The notes under the pieces were generated by a model, which saw nothing but the letters and a program-made list of their open reading frames with translations, made no database searches and was not told the origin of the DNA. Shown piece by piece: positions 26,319-36,396 of a stretch of DNA of 41,260 nt. This DNA comes from Gammaproteobacteria bacterium (lineage in GTDB: Bacteria; Pseudomonadota; Gammaproteobacteria; DSM-16500), in the NCBI GenBank assembly GCA_014132615.1, contig BMAH01000019.1, forward strand, positions 1 to 41,260, given 5' to 3'. Both the position numbers and the translations under genes were made by a program. Each line of letters begins with the position of its first letter. Positions within the stretch are counted from its first letter, which is position 1.

Positions 26319-27202
26319 CTATTTTAAAATCTGGTTTTGTTGCAATTATTGGTAGACCTAATGTGGGTAAATCCACTTTATTAAATTGCCTAATTGGAGA
26401 AAAAGTAAGTATTACGTCTCCTAAACCACAAACTACGCGCTGGCAAATTTTAGGAATAAAAACCTTAAAAAATGCACAAATTATTTATGTTGATACACCT
26501 GGTATGCATAAGGCTGAATCACGGGCGATGAATCGTTACATGAATCGCATAGCCGCTTCAGTAGTACAAGATGCAGACGTCATTGTGTTTATGGTCGATG
26601 CAACCAGTTGGCGTCAAGAAGATGAAATGGTGTTAACAAAATTACAAGAAAGCACTAAACCTGTTATTTTAGTAATTAACAAAATAGATTTATTAGAAAA
26701 TAAAGCCGATTTGTTACCATTGATAGCTAAACTTAAAGATAAATTCAATTTTGCTCATATCATGCCAATTTCTGCCATAAAAGCAGAACATACTCATGAG
26801 TTGGAAGAAGAAATTGCAAAACTTTTACCTGAAGGTCCGCAACTTTTTCCAGAAGATCAAGTGACTGATAAAAATATTCGTTTTCAAGCTGCTGAAATCA
26901 TCCGTGAAAAATTGATTATGGCAACGGAAGAAGAATTACCTTATGCCACGACGGTTGAAATTGAACAATTTGAACAAAGTGAAAAATTAACTGAAATTGG
27001 TGCCGTCATTTGGGTAGAGCGTCCCGGCCAAAAAGTGATTATTATTGGTAAAGGCGGTGCGCGTTTAAAGAAAGTGGGTATACAAGCAAGACGTGATATT
27101 GAAAAACTAGTTAATCAAAAAGTCTTTTTACGTCTTTGGGTTAAGATCAAAGAAAATTGGACAGACGACGATAAAGCATTAAGGGGGTTAGGCTACGAAT
27201 GA
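26315..27202 (+). CDS. era: GTPase Era, 30S assembly factor
   Basis: Essential GTPase that binds 16S rRNA near its 3' end and couples ribosome maturation to growth. At 295 residues it is full length. The G-domain motifs are GRPNVGKST (G1), the KPQTTR switch, DTPGMH (G3) and NKIDLL (G4). The C-terminal KH domain carries GKGGARLKKVGIQARRDIE. It overlaps rnc by four bases and recO by four (ATGA-type), so rnc-era-recO is translationally coupled as in many gammaproteobacteria. Confidence 0.98.
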   Translation: MTILKSGFVAIIGRPNVGKSTLLNCLIGEKVSITSPKPQTTRWQILGIKTLKNAQIIYVDTPGMHKAESRAMNRYMNRIAASVVQDADVIVFMVDATSWRQEDEMVLTKLQESTKPVILVINKIDLLENKADLLPLIAKLKDKFNFAHIMPISAIKAEHTHELEEEIAKLLPEGPQLFPEDQVTDKNIRFQAAEIIREKLIMATEEELPYATTVEIEQFEQSEKLTEIGAVIWVERPGQKVIIIGKGGARLKKVGIQARRDIEKLVNQKVFLRLWVKIKENWTDDDKALRGLGYE

Positions 27203-27921
27203 AGCCAGTATTGCTTGAGAAAGCATATGTACTTCATAGACGCCCTTATCGTGAAACGAGTTTTTTAGTCGAATTATTTACTGCCTCACACGGTCGCTTA
27301 ACTGTTGTTGCAAAAGGGGTACGCAAAGTAAACTCTACGCAGCAAGGGTTATTGCAACCTTTTATCCCTTTACTTGTTTCATGGACAGGTAAAGGTGAAT
27401 TAATGACGCTAACACAAGTTGAATTAAATGGCAGTGTCAAACGCTTGCAAGGCGAATGCTTATTTGCCGGGCTTTATCTCAATGAATTACTCATATGCTT
27501 ATTAGAAAAATGGGATACACATTTTCCTCTTTATGCGGCTTATGAAAAAACCCTCGCACACTTAGAAGGTTCTATCTTAGAGCAGCAAATATTACGCTCA
27601 TTTGAAAAGTTTTTATTAGAAGAATTGGGCTATGGATTATTGCCAAAATCAGAAGCTGAATTGCAAGCCGCCTTTTTACCCGATAAATATTATCGCTTTG
27701 TACCTGAGCAAGGCTTTGTATTGAGTGAATTAGGCGAAGTATCTCAATTTAAAGCTACCATTTTTTCAGGCAAAAGCTTATTAGCCATTGCGCGTGAGGA
27801 ATGGCTTAATGAGTCAGTGTTACAAGATGCCAAACGCTTAGTTCGATTTTTGCTCACACCCTTATTAGGTACCAGGGAAATTTATAGCCGTAAATTATTC
27901 TTAAAGTTGGATACGGAATAG
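27199..27921 (+). CDS. recO: DNA repair protein RecO
   Basis: Recombination mediator that works with RecR to load RecA onto SSB-coated single-stranded DNA at gaps. The 240-residue protein starts with the conserved OB-fold sequence YVLHRRPYRETSFLVELFT, continues with AKGVRK and LQPFIPL, and has the helical C-terminal region with FEKFLLEELGYG. Length and position after era fit the family. It overlaps era by four bases and is followed by a 71-base gap before pdxJ. Confidence 0.95.
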   Translation: MKPVLLEKAYVLHRRPYRETSFLVELFTASHGRLTVVAKGVRKVNSTQQGLLQPFIPLLVSWTGKGELMTLTQVELNGSVKRLQGECLFAGLYLNELLICLLEKWDTHFPLYAAYEKTLAHLEGSILEQQILRSFEKFLLEELGYGLLPKSEAELQAAFLPDKYYRFVPEQGFVLSELGEVSQFKATIFSGKSLLAIAREEWLNESVLQDAKRLVRFLLTPLLGTREIYSRKLFLKLDTE

Positions 27922-27992
27922 CTAACTTGATGCGTCAATTCACTCTCTAGAGTAGAATACAGCCAAAATAAGTAATAAAAGAGTATTTAATC

Positions 27993-28730
27993 ATGACAGA
28001 CGCCCCCATTTTATTAGGTGTAAATATTGACCACGTGGCAACCTTAAGACAAGCCCGGTTAACCCGTTATCCTGATCCTATTGAAGCTGTATTTGCAGCA
28101 GAAAATGGTGGGGCAGATGGGATTACCATTCATTTACGCGAAGATAGACGGCATATTCAAGAACGCGATGTGGAGTTAATCAAAGCGGTCTTGCAAACAA
28201 GGCTTAATTTGGAAATGGCAGTGACGGATGAAATGGTGAAATATGCTGAAAAAATTAAACCCGAGCATTGCTGCCTAGTCCCCGAAAAGCGTCAAGAATT
28301 AACCACAGAAGGTGGATTAGATGTAATAGGCCAAGAGGCCAAGGTACGCGAAGCGACTATGCAGCTTAACCAGCATGGCATAGAAGTTTCTTTATTTATA
28401 GATCCCGATATTAGCCAAATTGAAGCAGCATTACGCTGCAAAGCACCCGCTATAGAAATTCATACGGGTGTTTATGCTGATGCAAAGACAGAAGCTGAAC
28501 AGAAAAAAGAATGGGAAAGAATTAATAAAGCAGTGCAATTTGCCCATCAAGCTGGCTTAATAGTTAATGCTGGCCATGGTTTGCATTATCACAATGTGCA
28601 AGCTATCGCTAAAATCCCGCAAATAAACGAATTAAATATAGGTCACGGCATTATCGCTCGCGCTATATTCATGGGATTAACGCCTGCAGTTAAGGAAATG
28701 AAACGATTAATGATAGAGGCAAGAACATGA
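27993..28730 (+). CDS. pdxJ: pyridoxine 5'-phosphate synthase
   Basis: Last step of the DXP-dependent vitamin B6 route, condensing 3-amino-1-hydroxyacetone 1-phosphate with 1-deoxyxylulose 5-phosphate to pyridoxine 5'-phosphate. The 245-residue TIM-barrel protein begins with the signature [15 protein letters not shown]. The catalytic-histidine region HLREDRRHI, the [17 protein letters not shown] stretch and the C-terminal [11 protein letters not shown] and [10 protein letters not shown] phosphate-binding loops are all intact. The ATG is preceded by AAGAG. It ends in an ATGA overlap with gltX. Its PLP product serves Kbl, among others. Confidence 0.97.
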   Translation: MTDAPILLGVNIDHVATLRQARLTRYPDPIEAVFAAENGGADGITIHLREDRRHIQERDVELIKAVLQTRLNLEMAVTDEMVKYAEKIKPEHCCLVPEKRQELTTEGGLDVIGQEAKVREATMQLNQHGIEVSLFIDPDISQIEAALRCKAPAIEIHTGVYADAKTEAEQKKEWERINKAVQFAHQAGLIVNAGHGLHYHNVQAIAKIPQINELNIGHGIIARAIFMGLTPAVKEMKRLMIEART

Positions 28731-30154
28731 CGGTACGTACGCGCTTTTCACCTAGCCCAACAGGCATGATACATCTCGGTAATGCCCGCGCAGCCTTGTT
28801 TAGTGCTTTATATGCAGCAAAGCATCACGGTGCTTTTATTTTACGTATAGAAGATACAGATGCTGAACGTTCTGATGAAAAATATGTAGAAGCATTACAA
28901 AGTGATTTACATTGGCTAGGCGTAAATTGGCAAGAAGGTCCTGGTGTACACGGTGATTACGGTCCTTATTGGCAATCACAACGTCAAGATATTTACGCAA
29001 AATATTATGCAATTTTAGAAGAAAAAAAATTAATTTATCCCTGTTTTTGCACCGATCAAGAATTGATGCTAGCGCGTAAAATTCAACTTTCTCGTGGACA
29101 AGCACCGCGCTATGGCGGCACTTGCCTTAAATTATCAGCAGATGAAATTAAAAAACGCTTAGATGCAGGCGAAAAACCAGCTTGGCGTTTTAAAGTGCCT
29201 AGTGGTAAGACCATAGAATTTGTCGATACAGTGAAAGGATCGCAACGTTTTGAGAGCAATGATATAGGTGATTTTATAGTAAGACGTGCTGATGGCACGG
29301 CGCCCTTTTTATTTTGCAATGCTATTGACGATGCCATGATGAAAGTAACCCATGTATTGCGTGGGGAAGATCATTTAGCAAATACGCCTAGACAAATTAT
29401 GTTGCTAGAGACATTAGATTTACCCAAGCCTGAGTATGGACATCTTTCATTAATTGTTGGCGATGATGGTTCACCTTTATCAAAACGCCACGGCAGTTTT
29501 AGTTTGCATGAAATGCAAGCTCAAGGGTTTTTACCACTGGCTATTATGAATTATTTAGTGCGTTTAGGGCACACAGTCGATTCACAATCTTTACTTAATT
29601 TTGATGAATTGGCTAAGCATTTCTATTTAGAAAAATTAAGCCGTTCACCCGCACGTTTTGATAAAACCCAATTAATGTTTTGGCAAAAATTAGCTGTACA
29701 AGCACTCGATAGTGAGAATTTATGGCGATGGTTAGGCGAGCAAGTGAAAAATCAAGTGCCTGAAGCGGATTCGAATTTATTTGCTGATACAGTAAAAAGT
29801 AATATTGAAACGCCCCATGATGCACTTCACTGGGCTAAGATTTTCTTTCATGAGAATACGCCTATCGATATTGAAGGCGCTAAAGTTATTCAAGAAGCTG
29901 GCGAACAATTTTTTGTTGAAGCAGAACAAGCTGTTGATAAATACGGTATCGATTTGCCGCAAATATTAAATGAAATGAAGCAAACCTTAGGTGTTAATGG
30001 TAAGAAATTATTTATGCCATTACGTGTTGCGCTAACGGGACAATTGCACGGTCCAGAATTAGCAAACATTGCTGCGATTTTAGGTAAGAAAAAAATGCAG
30101 CATCGTTTAGGTCAAGCCTTTAAATTAGCTAGTCAAAAAATGAATGAGAGATAA
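28727..30154 (+). CDS. gltX: glutamyl-tRNA synthetase
   Basis: Class Ib synthetase charging tRNA-Glu (or also tRNA-Gln in some bacteria). The 475-residue protein shows the HIGH region [18 protein letters not shown] (about 7-24), the zinc-type segment with CFCTDQE and YGGTC, the KMSKS equivalent SPLSKRHGS, and the helical anticodon-binding domain. Legionellales often carry two GltX copies, one with altered specificity; which type this is cannot be told without comparison. It overlaps pdxJ by four bases and ends four bases before the preferred cysS start. Confidence 0.95.
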   Translation: MTVRTRFSPSPTGMIHLGNARAALFSALYAAKHHGAFILRIEDTDAERSDEKYVEALQSDLHWLGVNWQEGPGVHGDYGPYWQSQRQDIYAKYYAILEEKKLIYPCFCTDQELMLARKIQLSRGQAPRYGGTCLKLSADEIKKRLDAGEKPAWRFKVPSGKTIEFVDTVKGSQRFESNDIGDFIVRRADGTAPFLFCNAIDDAMMKVTHVLRGEDHLANTPRQIMLLETLDLPKPEYGHLSLIVGDDGSPLSKRHGSFSLHEMQAQGFLPLAIMNYLVRLGHTVDSQSLLNFDELAKHFYLEKLSRSPARFDKTQLMFWQKLAVQALDSENLWRWLGEQVKNQVPEADSNLFADTVKSNIETPHDALHWAKIFFHENTPIDIEGAKVIQEAGEQFFVEAEQAVDKYGIDLPQILNEMKQTLGVNGKKLFMPLRVALTGQLHGPELANIAAILGKKKMQHRLGQAFKLASQKMNER

Positions 30155-30158
30155 ATCC

Positions 30159-31532
30159 ATGTTACAAATTCATAATACACTCACACGTCAAAAAGAAAGT
30201 TTTAAACCTATTCATGCTAACAAGGTGAGTGTATATGTTTGCGGTGTCACTGTTTATGATTACTGCCATTTAGGGCACGCACGTACTTATGTATCGGCGG
30301 ATGTTATTATTCGCTACTTACGCTTTAGAGGTTATGAAGTAACGTATGTAAGAAATATCACAGACGTGGACGATAAAATTATTAAACGTGCGAATGAAGC
30401 GGGTGAAAATATTAATGCGTTAACTGACCGTTTTATTAACGCTATGCATGAAGATTTTGCTGCGCTTAATATTCTTAAACCTAATAATGAACCCCGCGCC
30501 ACAGAATATATTTCCAATATGATCGCCTTAATTGAAAAAATTATGGCAAATAAACATGCCTATGTGGCAAGTAATGGTGATGTCTATTTTGATGTGAGAA
30601 GTTATAAAGAATACGGCTGTCTTTCACATCATAATTTAGAAGAATTAGAAAGCGGTGCACGAGTGGAGGTGGTTGAGGTTAAACACGATCCATTAGATTT
30701 TGTTTTGTGGAAGTTAGCAAAACCGGGCGAACCTTATTGGGAGTCACCTTGGGGTAATGGTAGGCCAGGTTGGCATATAGAATGCTCAGCGATGAGTATG
30801 GATTTATTAGGCGAGCATTTTGATATCCATGCGGGTGGCCGCGATCTTATTTTTCCTCATCATGAAAATGAATTAGCGCAATCACAAGCAGGGTCTGGTA
30901 AGAAATTTGTAAACGTATGGATGCATGCGGGCTTTTTGCAAATGGATAAAGAAAAAATGTCTAAGTCATTAGGCAATTTCATTACCATTCGCGATGTATT
31001 GCAGCAACACGATGCAGAAGTGTTACGTTATGCATTGATTGGCAGTCATTATCGTAGCCCCTTAGTTTATACTGAGGATGCATTGCTTCAAGCAAAACAG
31101 GCCTTAACTCGATTTTATACAGCTTTGCGTTTTTTACCTGACAGAGAACCAGCAAAAGAGACTATTTTTGAATCTGCTTTTGTTACTGCTATGGATGATG
31201 ATTTTAATACACCAGTTGCTTTGTCTGTTTTATTTGATTTAGCGCATGAGATACAACGTTTACGTGATAAAGATATAGAGAATGCAGCGAAATTAGGTGC
31301 CTTGCTGTGTAAATTAGGTGGGGTGTTAGGAATATTGAAAAAAGATGTGGAACAATTTTTCCAAGCTGGTGATACAGATGAATTTGAAAAAATTCATAGC
31401 TTAATTGCTGCACGTGAAAAGGCGCGCATGGAAAAGAATTGGAGCGAGGCCGATAAAATTCGTCAAACTTTATTGGAAATGAAGATAGTGATTGAGGACA
31501 GCGCAAAAGGAACCTCTTGGCGACGAGTGTAA
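30159..31532 (+). CDS. cysS: cysteinyl-tRNA synthetase
   Basis: Class Ia synthetase for tRNA-Cys. The 457-residue protein matches E. coli CysS (461) along its length: [19 protein letters not shown] at the start, HLGH in the HIGH position, zinc cysteines in [10 protein letters not shown] and IECSAM with downstream HHENE, the KMSKS loop EKMSKSLGN, and the ending GTSWRRV. The frame opens at an ATG at 30144 inside gltX, but the ATG at 30159 is preferred because it matches the family N-terminus and lies just past the gltX stop, with GAGAG eight bases upstream. Last gene of the lepA-cysS run, followed by a GC-rich hairpin. Confidence 0.96.
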   Translation: MLQIHNTLTRQKESFKPIHANKVSVYVCGVTVYDYCHLGHARTYVSADVIIRYLRFRGYEVTYVRNITDVDDKIIKRANEAGENINALTDRFINAMHEDFAALNILKPNNEPRATEYISNMIALIEKIMANKHAYVASNGDVYFDVRSYKEYGCLSHHNLEELESGARVEVVEVKHDPLDFVLWKLAKPGEPYWESPWGNGRPGWHIECSAMSMDLLGEHFDIHAGGRDLIFPHHENELAQSQAGSGKKFVNVWMHAGFLQMDKEKMSKSLGNFITIRDVLQQHDAEVLRYALIGSHYRSPLVYTEDALLQAKQALTRFYTALRFLPDREPAKETIFESAFVTAMDDDFNTPVALSVLFDLAHEIQRLRDKDIENAAKLGALLCKLGGVLGILKKDVEQFFQAGDTDEFEKIHSLIAAREKARMEKNWSEADKIRQTLLEMKIVIEDSAKGTSWRRV

Positions 31533-31575
31533 CCCCCTAAGTGTGCAAACTATCATCTGAATATTCTGTAGCTGC

Positions 31576-31603
31576 CATCCCGCGCTAAAAGCTGCGCGGG
31601 ATG
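31576..31603. terminator. GC-rich hairpin after cysS (REP-like)
   Basis: CATCCCGCGC (31576-31585) pairs with GCGCGGGATG (31594-31603) around an eight-base loop and is followed by AAATAAATTTTT. It is a likely terminator of the lepA-cysS run. The CATCCCGCG...CGGGATG core resembles repetitive extragenic palindromes found in many proteobacteria. Confidence 0.6.
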
Positions 31604-31746
31604 AAATAAATTTTTATACAGGTTTTACGCTCAGGCAAATTCTAGTAATTTTTAATCTATTTAATAATAAATTTTCAGAAATAATTCTTATATTTTTTAA
31701 CTGTTTCCTAAAAAATCAGGGTTATTACCAACTTCCTCCCTCCTTG

Positions 31747-31774
31747 TGTAAGGGATTACACTATCTGAATAGTG
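31747..31774. promoter_or_regulatory. two adjacent small palindromes upstream of the BON lipoprotein gene
   Basis: TGTAA-GGGA-TTACA (31747-31760) and CACTAT-CTGA-ATAGTG (31759-31774) are perfect inverted repeats side by side, 33 bases before the ATG. They may be operator sites or a 5' mRNA structure; no regulator can be named. Confidence 0.35.
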
Positions 31775-31806
31775 ATACAAAAATTCATAACACGGAGGAG
31801 TGGGAA

Positions 31807-32328
31807 ATGTTTAAACGTCACATAGCGAAAGCTACTTTGCTTTGCTTGTCGTTATTAGGTCTCACCATTACGACAGGTTGTTCGAATATGAGTTTAAACC
31901 CATGGTATACCGACCCCAATGATAAAGTAGGCGTTGCTTATGAATATCATGCTGCTAATGGTCGTGTTTATTATCAAGCAGCAGACGGTCGTTATTATTA
32001 CATGGGTAAAGATGGTCAATACCATTACCAAGTTTATAAATACACACGTGACGGCCATCGCTATTACAAACATTATAGGGATAGCAATAATTTCTATATC
32101 ACCAATAGCGGTCTATCTACTCAAGTAAGAGCTACTTTATTACACGATCCTTTATTAGACGGTTCACCCATTACCGTTCGTACATATAAAGGCACAGTAA
32201 GATTAGATGGCGTAGTAGATAGCGAAAGACAACGTGCTCGTGCTGTCGAAGATGCTTTAGCTGTTCCTGGTGTACGTTACGTTGATGATAACTTAGTTGT
32301 TAGAAGCAGCAGAGATTATTGGTTTTAA
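31807..32328 (+). CDS. BON-domain lipoprotein with Tyr-rich N-terminal region
   Basis: A 173-residue exported lipoprotein. The N-terminus MFKRHIAKATLLCLSLLGL is a signal peptide ending in a lipobox with the lipidated cysteine at C25 (TITTGC). Residues about 40-105 are strikingly rich in Tyr with Gly/Asp turns (repeats like DGRYYYMGKDGQYHY). A BON domain fills the C-terminal third (about 110-170, RATLLHDPLLDGSPITVRTY and VDDNLVV). BON domains occur in OsmY and DolP, which bind phospholipid at the outer membrane. The ATG at 31807 is chosen over an earlier in-frame start because GGAGGAG lies just upstream and the signal peptide begins there. It is monocistronic, with its own terminator. Confidence 0.85.
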   Translation: MFKRHIAKATLLCLSLLGLTITTGCSNMSLNPWYTDPNDKVGVAYEYHAANGRVYYQAADGRYYYMGKDGQYHYQVYKYTRDGHRYYKHYRDSNNFYITNSGLSTQVRATLLHDPLLDGSPITVRTYKGTVRLDGVVDSERQRARAVEDALAVPGVRYVDDNLVVRSSRDYWF

Positions 32329-32342
32329 TAGGTAGTAAAAAT

Positions 32343-32370
32343 AAAAAAGGCAGCATTAGCTGCCTTTTTT
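32343..32370. terminator. bidirectional rho-independent terminator
   Basis: AAAAAAGGCAGC (32343-32354) pairs exactly with GCTGCCTTTTTT (32359-32370) around a four-base loop. It serves the lipoprotein gene and the convergent unknown gene. Confidence 0.9.
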
Positions 32371-32382
32371 ATTTTCTGCACA

Positions 32383-33477
32383 TTACTTATTAGATGGTCT
32401 CGATAAGAGAATAAATTCGTCATTACTGGTTTTAGGTAAGTTCTCTTCTTTTTTCTTAATGCTATTTTGTTTTAATGGATCCCAAAAAAACATACGTTGA
32501 GTTGCTCCTACAGCGAAAATAGAAAGTGCTTTTACAGTTTGGGGTTTTCTTTTTTGTTTTTCTGCCGATAAGTTTTCTGCTAATTGTAATAAAGTTGCAG
32601 CTGCTTTATTGCAGTTAGCAGTTTTGGGGTTATGCGTATGAGGTTTTTTCATAAAAGATGGCATGGATGATAATATAGCTTCCGCTTTTTCCCGTAATTC
32701 AGGAGTTTGAGTGACTTTATCTTTGAGTTCAGCTGGCGTGGATTGACCTATACCTGCTTTTTCATACATGTAATACGTGTATAGTTTATAACTTTGTGCT
32801 AAGTCGTGTAAGATCATAGAATCTACATTTAAATAGCGTTCATACTGCAAATTAAAATGAAGTTTTTTATCTTCAAATACACGTCTATCATGTTTAAGGA
32901 AAGTATCTTTTAATTTCGTTACTAAAATAACCGGTCCAAATTTACTTCTTAAATCTTGGTAAAAGCCTTTATTAAGCTCGTCATTTAAAAAAGCGAGTCT
33001 AGCAACATTACTTAATACTGAAGTGTTATCTATTATTTGGTGTTTTTCTTCTTCAGTCAGTACTGCATTATTATTTGCTGCTTTTTCCATTTCTAATGCT
33101 TCTTGAAGTAAAACGCTGCGACAAAATTGTTCTGTAGATTGAAACGTCTGCCCACTGAGTGCCTCAATAATATTGATTCTGGTTTTATCGCCGTCGTATT
33201 CTTTTTTTATTCTTGAGATAGCGGCTTCAGAGACGGTAAAAGGTAAACCCATAATGTTGGCATCAAAGCTATAAGTATGTACTCCTTTTTTTCCCGGAGC
33301 GCCAACGGCAATAAACCCGTGAGCTTTAGGCCCTAACCGGTAACCAGATGTGTTGCGGTTGACAAAATATACTGGTGGAGAAATTAATTTTCTCTTATCA
33401 AAATTACGAATACTTTCTAGTAATTCTGAAGGTAAAGCATCATGTCCATCATTAGGCAATAAATTGTTCTTGAGCAT
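32383..33477 (-). CDS. hypothetical protein of unknown family, possible effector
   Basis: A 364-residue soluble-looking protein that I do not recognise. There is no signal peptide or membrane segment. The first ~100 residues contain strand-like stretches (YRLGPKAHGFIAVGAPGKKG). The middle and later parts are helical and charged, with KLHFNLQYERYLNVDSMILHDL and an Ala-rich helix AAATLLQLAEN. The C-terminus is Lys-rich and then polar (KKKEENLPKTSNDEF). Such large, helical, lineage-specific proteins in Legionellales are often type IV secretion substrates, but nothing here proves it. The ribosome binding site is weak. It stands alone between two terminators, downstream of acnA. Confidence 0.75.
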   Translation of the reverse strand: MLKNNLLPNDGHDALPSELLESIRNFDKRKLISPPVYFVNRNTSGYRLGPKAHGFIAVGAPGKKGVHTYSFDANIMGLPFTVSEAAISRIKKEYDGDKTRINIIEALSGQTFQSTEQFCRSVLLQEALEMEKAANNNAVLTEEEKHQIIDNTSVLSNVARLAFLNDELNKGFYQDLRSKFGPVILVTKLKDTFLKHDRRVFEDKKLHFNLQYERYLNVDSMILHDLAQSYKLYTYYMYEKAGIGQSTPAELKDKVTQTPELREKAEAILSSMPSFMKKPHTHNPKTANCNKAAATLLQLAENLSAEKQKRKPQTVKALSIFAVGATQRMFFWDPLKQNSIKKKEENLPKTSNDEFILLSRPSNK

Positions 33478-33572
33478 AAGAGTATTTTTATAGGTTAGAA
33501 ATTGGTTGGTAAGTATAAGAGGCGTTTATTAAGAGGAGCTTAATTGAGGAATTTATTTTATATACTTTAAAG

Positions 33573-33600
33573 ATAAGGGAAGCTAGTAAGCTTCCCTTAT
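33573..33600 (-). terminator. terminator after acnA
   Basis: A perfect 12-base stem (ATAAGGGAAGCT with AGCTTCCCTTAT) and four-base loop lie eight bases past the acnA stop. A T-rich stretch follows on the minus strand. Confidence 0.75.
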
Positions 33601-33608
33601 TTCGTGCG

Positions 33609-36281
33609 TTACTTCTTCAACATATTACGCAATACATACTGCAAAATGCCACCGTTACGGTAGTATTCAATTTCATTTTGTGTATCTATACGGCTGATTA
33701 ATGTAGTTTCAGTTTTGCTGCCATCAGCTCGCTCAATGATGGCTTTAATTTCACAGCCTGGTTTTAAGTTGTCATCTAAGCCTACAATGCTAATGATTTC
33801 TGCACCGTTTAGATTTAACGTTTTGCGATTTTCACCTTCTTTAAATTGCAAAGGTAAAATGCCTATACCAATTAAGTTGGAACGATGAATCCGTTCAAAG
33901 CTTTCTGCGATGACGGCGGCCACACCTTGTAGCTTAGGTCCCTTTGCGGCCCAGTCACGTGATGAACCTGTTCCATATTCTTTGCCGGCGACAACGATAA
34001 GTGGAATATTGTCTTGTTGGTAACGCATAGCCGCATCGTAAATGGAAAGGATATCGCCACTTGGATAATGCTTGGTGAAACCACCTTCTACACCTGGCAC
34101 CATTTCATTGCGTATACGAATGTTTGCAAACGTACCACGCATCATCACTTCGTGATTGCCACGTCTTGCGCCGTAGGAGTTAAAATCTTTTATAGCAACG
34201 CCTTTAGATTGCAAATATTTACCTGCAGGGCTATCTGGTTTAATCGAGCCAGCAGGTGAAATATGGTCAGTGGTAATGCTATCACCTAAAACGGCTAACA
34301 ATCTTGCTTTCTCAATGTTGTGAATTTTGCGTGGTTCTGGCTGCATATCACTAAAGAAAGGAGGATGTTGAATGTAAGTTGAATCTGCTTGCCAAGTGTA
34401 AGTTTCGCCACCAGGAACTTGCATAGATTTCCATTCTTCATTTCCTGTAAAGACGTCAGCATATTGTTCTTGGAACATTTTGCTACTAACCTTAGCCACT
34501 TCTTGCGCAATTTCTGCATTAGAAGGCCAAATATCTTTGAGATAAACAGGTTTTCCTTGTTGATCTTTACCTAACGGGTCTTTAGTTAAATCAATCACCG
34601 TCGTGCCAGCCAAAGCAAAAGCAACAACTAAAGGAGGTGAGGCTAACCAGTTAGCTTTAACTTGTGGATGAATACGGCCTTCAAAATTTCTATTGCCGGA
34701 TAACACGGCAGAAACAATCAAATCCTGCTCATTGATGACATCTGCAATGGGATCAGGAAGTGGACCTGAATTACCTATACAAGTTGTGCAGCCGTAACCC
34801 ACTAAATCAAAACCGAGTTGATCTAAATGAGTTTGTAATCCTGACATTTGCAAGTACTGAGTCACAACTTGAGAGCCAGGTGCTAATGAAGTTTTAACCC
34901 AAGGTTTACGTTGTAAGCCTTTTTCAATTGCTTTTTTTGCAACTAAACCCGCAGCCATTAATACGCTAGGATTAGAGGTGTTAGTGCAGCTTGTAATTGC
35001 AGCAATCACCACATCGCCGTGATGAATATCAAATCCTGCAGTAGTTGCAAAGCCGTCTTCTTTTTCTGAGGCACGGTCGGCATCCGCTAATAAGCTATCA
35101 AAGGTATTTTTTAATGCTGATAACTCCACCCTATCTTGAGGACGTTTAGGACCAGCAACGCTAGGTTCTACGCTGGATAAATCTAACTCAATGACATCGG
35201 TAAATTGAGGCTCAGCATGTGCTTCATTCCATAAACCTTGTGCTTTAGCATAAGCTTCAACTAGGGCAATGGTGTGTTCGTCTCTACCAGTTAAACGCAA
35301 ATAATCTAGAGTCGCTTTATCGATAGGGAAGAAACCACAGGTTGCACCATATTCAGGTGCCATATTGGCAATCGTTGCGCGATCTGCAACTGGTAGGTCA
35401 GCAAGGCCTGGGCCAAAGTATTCTACAAATTTACCTACTACCCCTTTTTTACGTAAACATTGAGTAAGAGTGAGCACTAAGTCAGTTGCTGTTAATCCTT
35501 CACGCAATTTTCCTGTTAGACGTACACCGATTACTTCTGGAATAAGCATGGAGATAGGTTGTCCAAGCATAGCCGCTTCTGCTTCTATACCACCAACACC
35601 CCAACCTAATACACCTAGGCCGTTAATCATGGTCGTATGGCTATCTGTACCGACTAAGGTGTCAGGATAGGCTATTTTGCGATTATTTTTTTCTTCATTC
35701 CAAACTGTTTTAGCTAAATATTCTAAATTAACTTGATGGCAAATACCGGTATCAGGTGGAACAACGCGGAAATTATCAAATGCCTTTTGACCCCAACGCA
35801 AAAAAGTGTAGCGTTCACTATTTCTTTGCATTTCCATGGTGGAATTAATTTGAATGGCATCTTGTGTAGCGAAAGCATCGACTTGTATAGAGTGGTCAAT
35901 GACAAGATCAACAGGAGAGAGTGGGTTAATTTGTTCTGGATTGCCGCCCATTTTTTTGATGGCATCACGCATAGCACCTAAGTCAACAACGGCAGGTACA
36001 CCTGTAAAATCTTGCATGAGCACACGTGCGGGCCTATAAGCAATTTCTTTATCTGATCTTTTTGTGTCCAACCAAGCTCGTAAGGCAGCGATATCATCTT
36101 GAGAAACAGTAATTTTGTCTTCATTGCGTAATAAATTTTCTAATAAAATTTTCAATGAATACGGCAATTGCGCAACGCCTTTTAGCGTCGATTCCTCTAG
36201 TGCGGGTAAGCTGTAATAATCATAATCAATCCCATTGACATTTAACTGGCGTAACGTCTTAAATGAGTCGATAGAGGTCAC
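33609..36281 (-). CDS. acnA: aconitate hydratase A
   Basis: TCA-cycle 4Fe-4S enzyme interconverting citrate and isocitrate; AcnA-type proteins also bind mRNA when the cluster is lost. The 890-residue protein has the AcnA/IRP1 layout, with cluster cysteines in [10 protein letters not shown] and [14 protein letters not shown], the [19 protein letters not shown] substrate region and the swivelling C-terminal domain with [17 protein letters not shown] two codons further upstream sits only one base from GGAG. The GTG at 36281 ([10 protein letters not shown]) is preferred, with the same GGAG seven bases away. It is divergent from cydA and followed by a strong hairpin. Confidence 0.97.
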   Translation of the reverse strand: MTSIDSFKTLRQLNVNGIDYDYYSLPALEESTLKGVAQLPYSLKILLENLLRNEDKITVSQDDIAALRAWLDTKRSDKEIAYRPARVLMQDFTGVPAVVDLGAMRDAIKKMGGNPEQINPLSPVDLVIDHSIQVDAFATQDAIQINSTMEMQRNSERYTFLRWGQKAFDNFRVVPPDTGICHQVNLEYLAKTVWNEEKNNRKIAYPDTLVGTDSHTTMINGLGVLGWGVGGIEAEAAMLGQPISMLIPEVIGVRLTGKLREGLTATDLVLTLTQCLRKKGVVGKFVEYFGPGLADLPVADRATIANMAPEYGATCGFFPIDKATLDYLRLTGRDEHTIALVEAYAKAQGLWNEAHAEPQFTDVIELDLSSVEPSVAGPKRPQDRVELSALKNTFDSLLADADRASEKEDGFATTAGFDIHHGDVVIAAITSCTNTSNPSVLMAAGLVAKKAIEKGLQRKPWVKTSLAPGSQVVTQYLQMSGLQTHLDQLGFDLVGYGCTTCIGNSGPLPDPIADVINEQDLIVSAVLSGNRNFEGRIHPQVKANWLASPPLVVAFALAGTTVIDLTKDPLGKDQQGKPVYLKDIWPSNAEIAQEVAKVSSKMFQEQYADVFTGNEEWKSMQVPGGETYTWQADSTYIQHPPFFSDMQPEPRKIHNIEKARLLAVLGDSITTDHISPAGSIKPDSPAGKYLQSKGVAIKDFNSYGARRGNHEVMMRGTFANIRIRNEMVPGVEGGFTKHYPSGDILSIYDAAMRYQQDNIPLIVVAGKEYGTGSSRDWAAKGPKLQGVAAVIAESFERIHRSNLIGIGILPLQFKEGENRKTLNLNGAEIISIVGLDDNLKPGCEIKAIIERADGSKTETTLISRIDTQNEIEYYRNGGILQYVLRNMLKK

Positions 36282-36373
36282 TTGCAATCTCCTAAATGTT
36301 GATCATCTTTGTCAAGATGGGTGAATAGTTGGAAAATATCACGTATTATATACATGTTTTTTGTCATCGTGAC

Positions 36374-36388
36374 ATCCTCAGCGAGGAT
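36374..36388 (+). promoter_or_regulatory. hairpin occluding the cydA ribosome binding site
   Basis: ATCCTC-AGC-GAGGAT forms a six-base perfect stem whose 3' arm (36383-36388) contains the GAGG that serves as Shine-Dalgarno for the ATG at 36397. The pairing could lower or regulate translation; the stem is short, so the effect is uncertain. Confidence 0.35.
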
Positions 36389-36396
36389 CAAATTTT

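Noticed and set aside
33380-33477. F-box in the N-terminus of the 364-residue unknown protein (LPSELLESI)
   Set aside because: Only the first helix resembles an F-box; the second and third helices and the usual Leu/Trp/Arg pattern are missing.
36310-36315. Perfect TTGACA on the minus strand upstream of acnA as a -35 element
   Set aside because: A -10 at normal spacing would fall on the acnA ribosome binding site and start region, and no TATAAT-like sequence is there.
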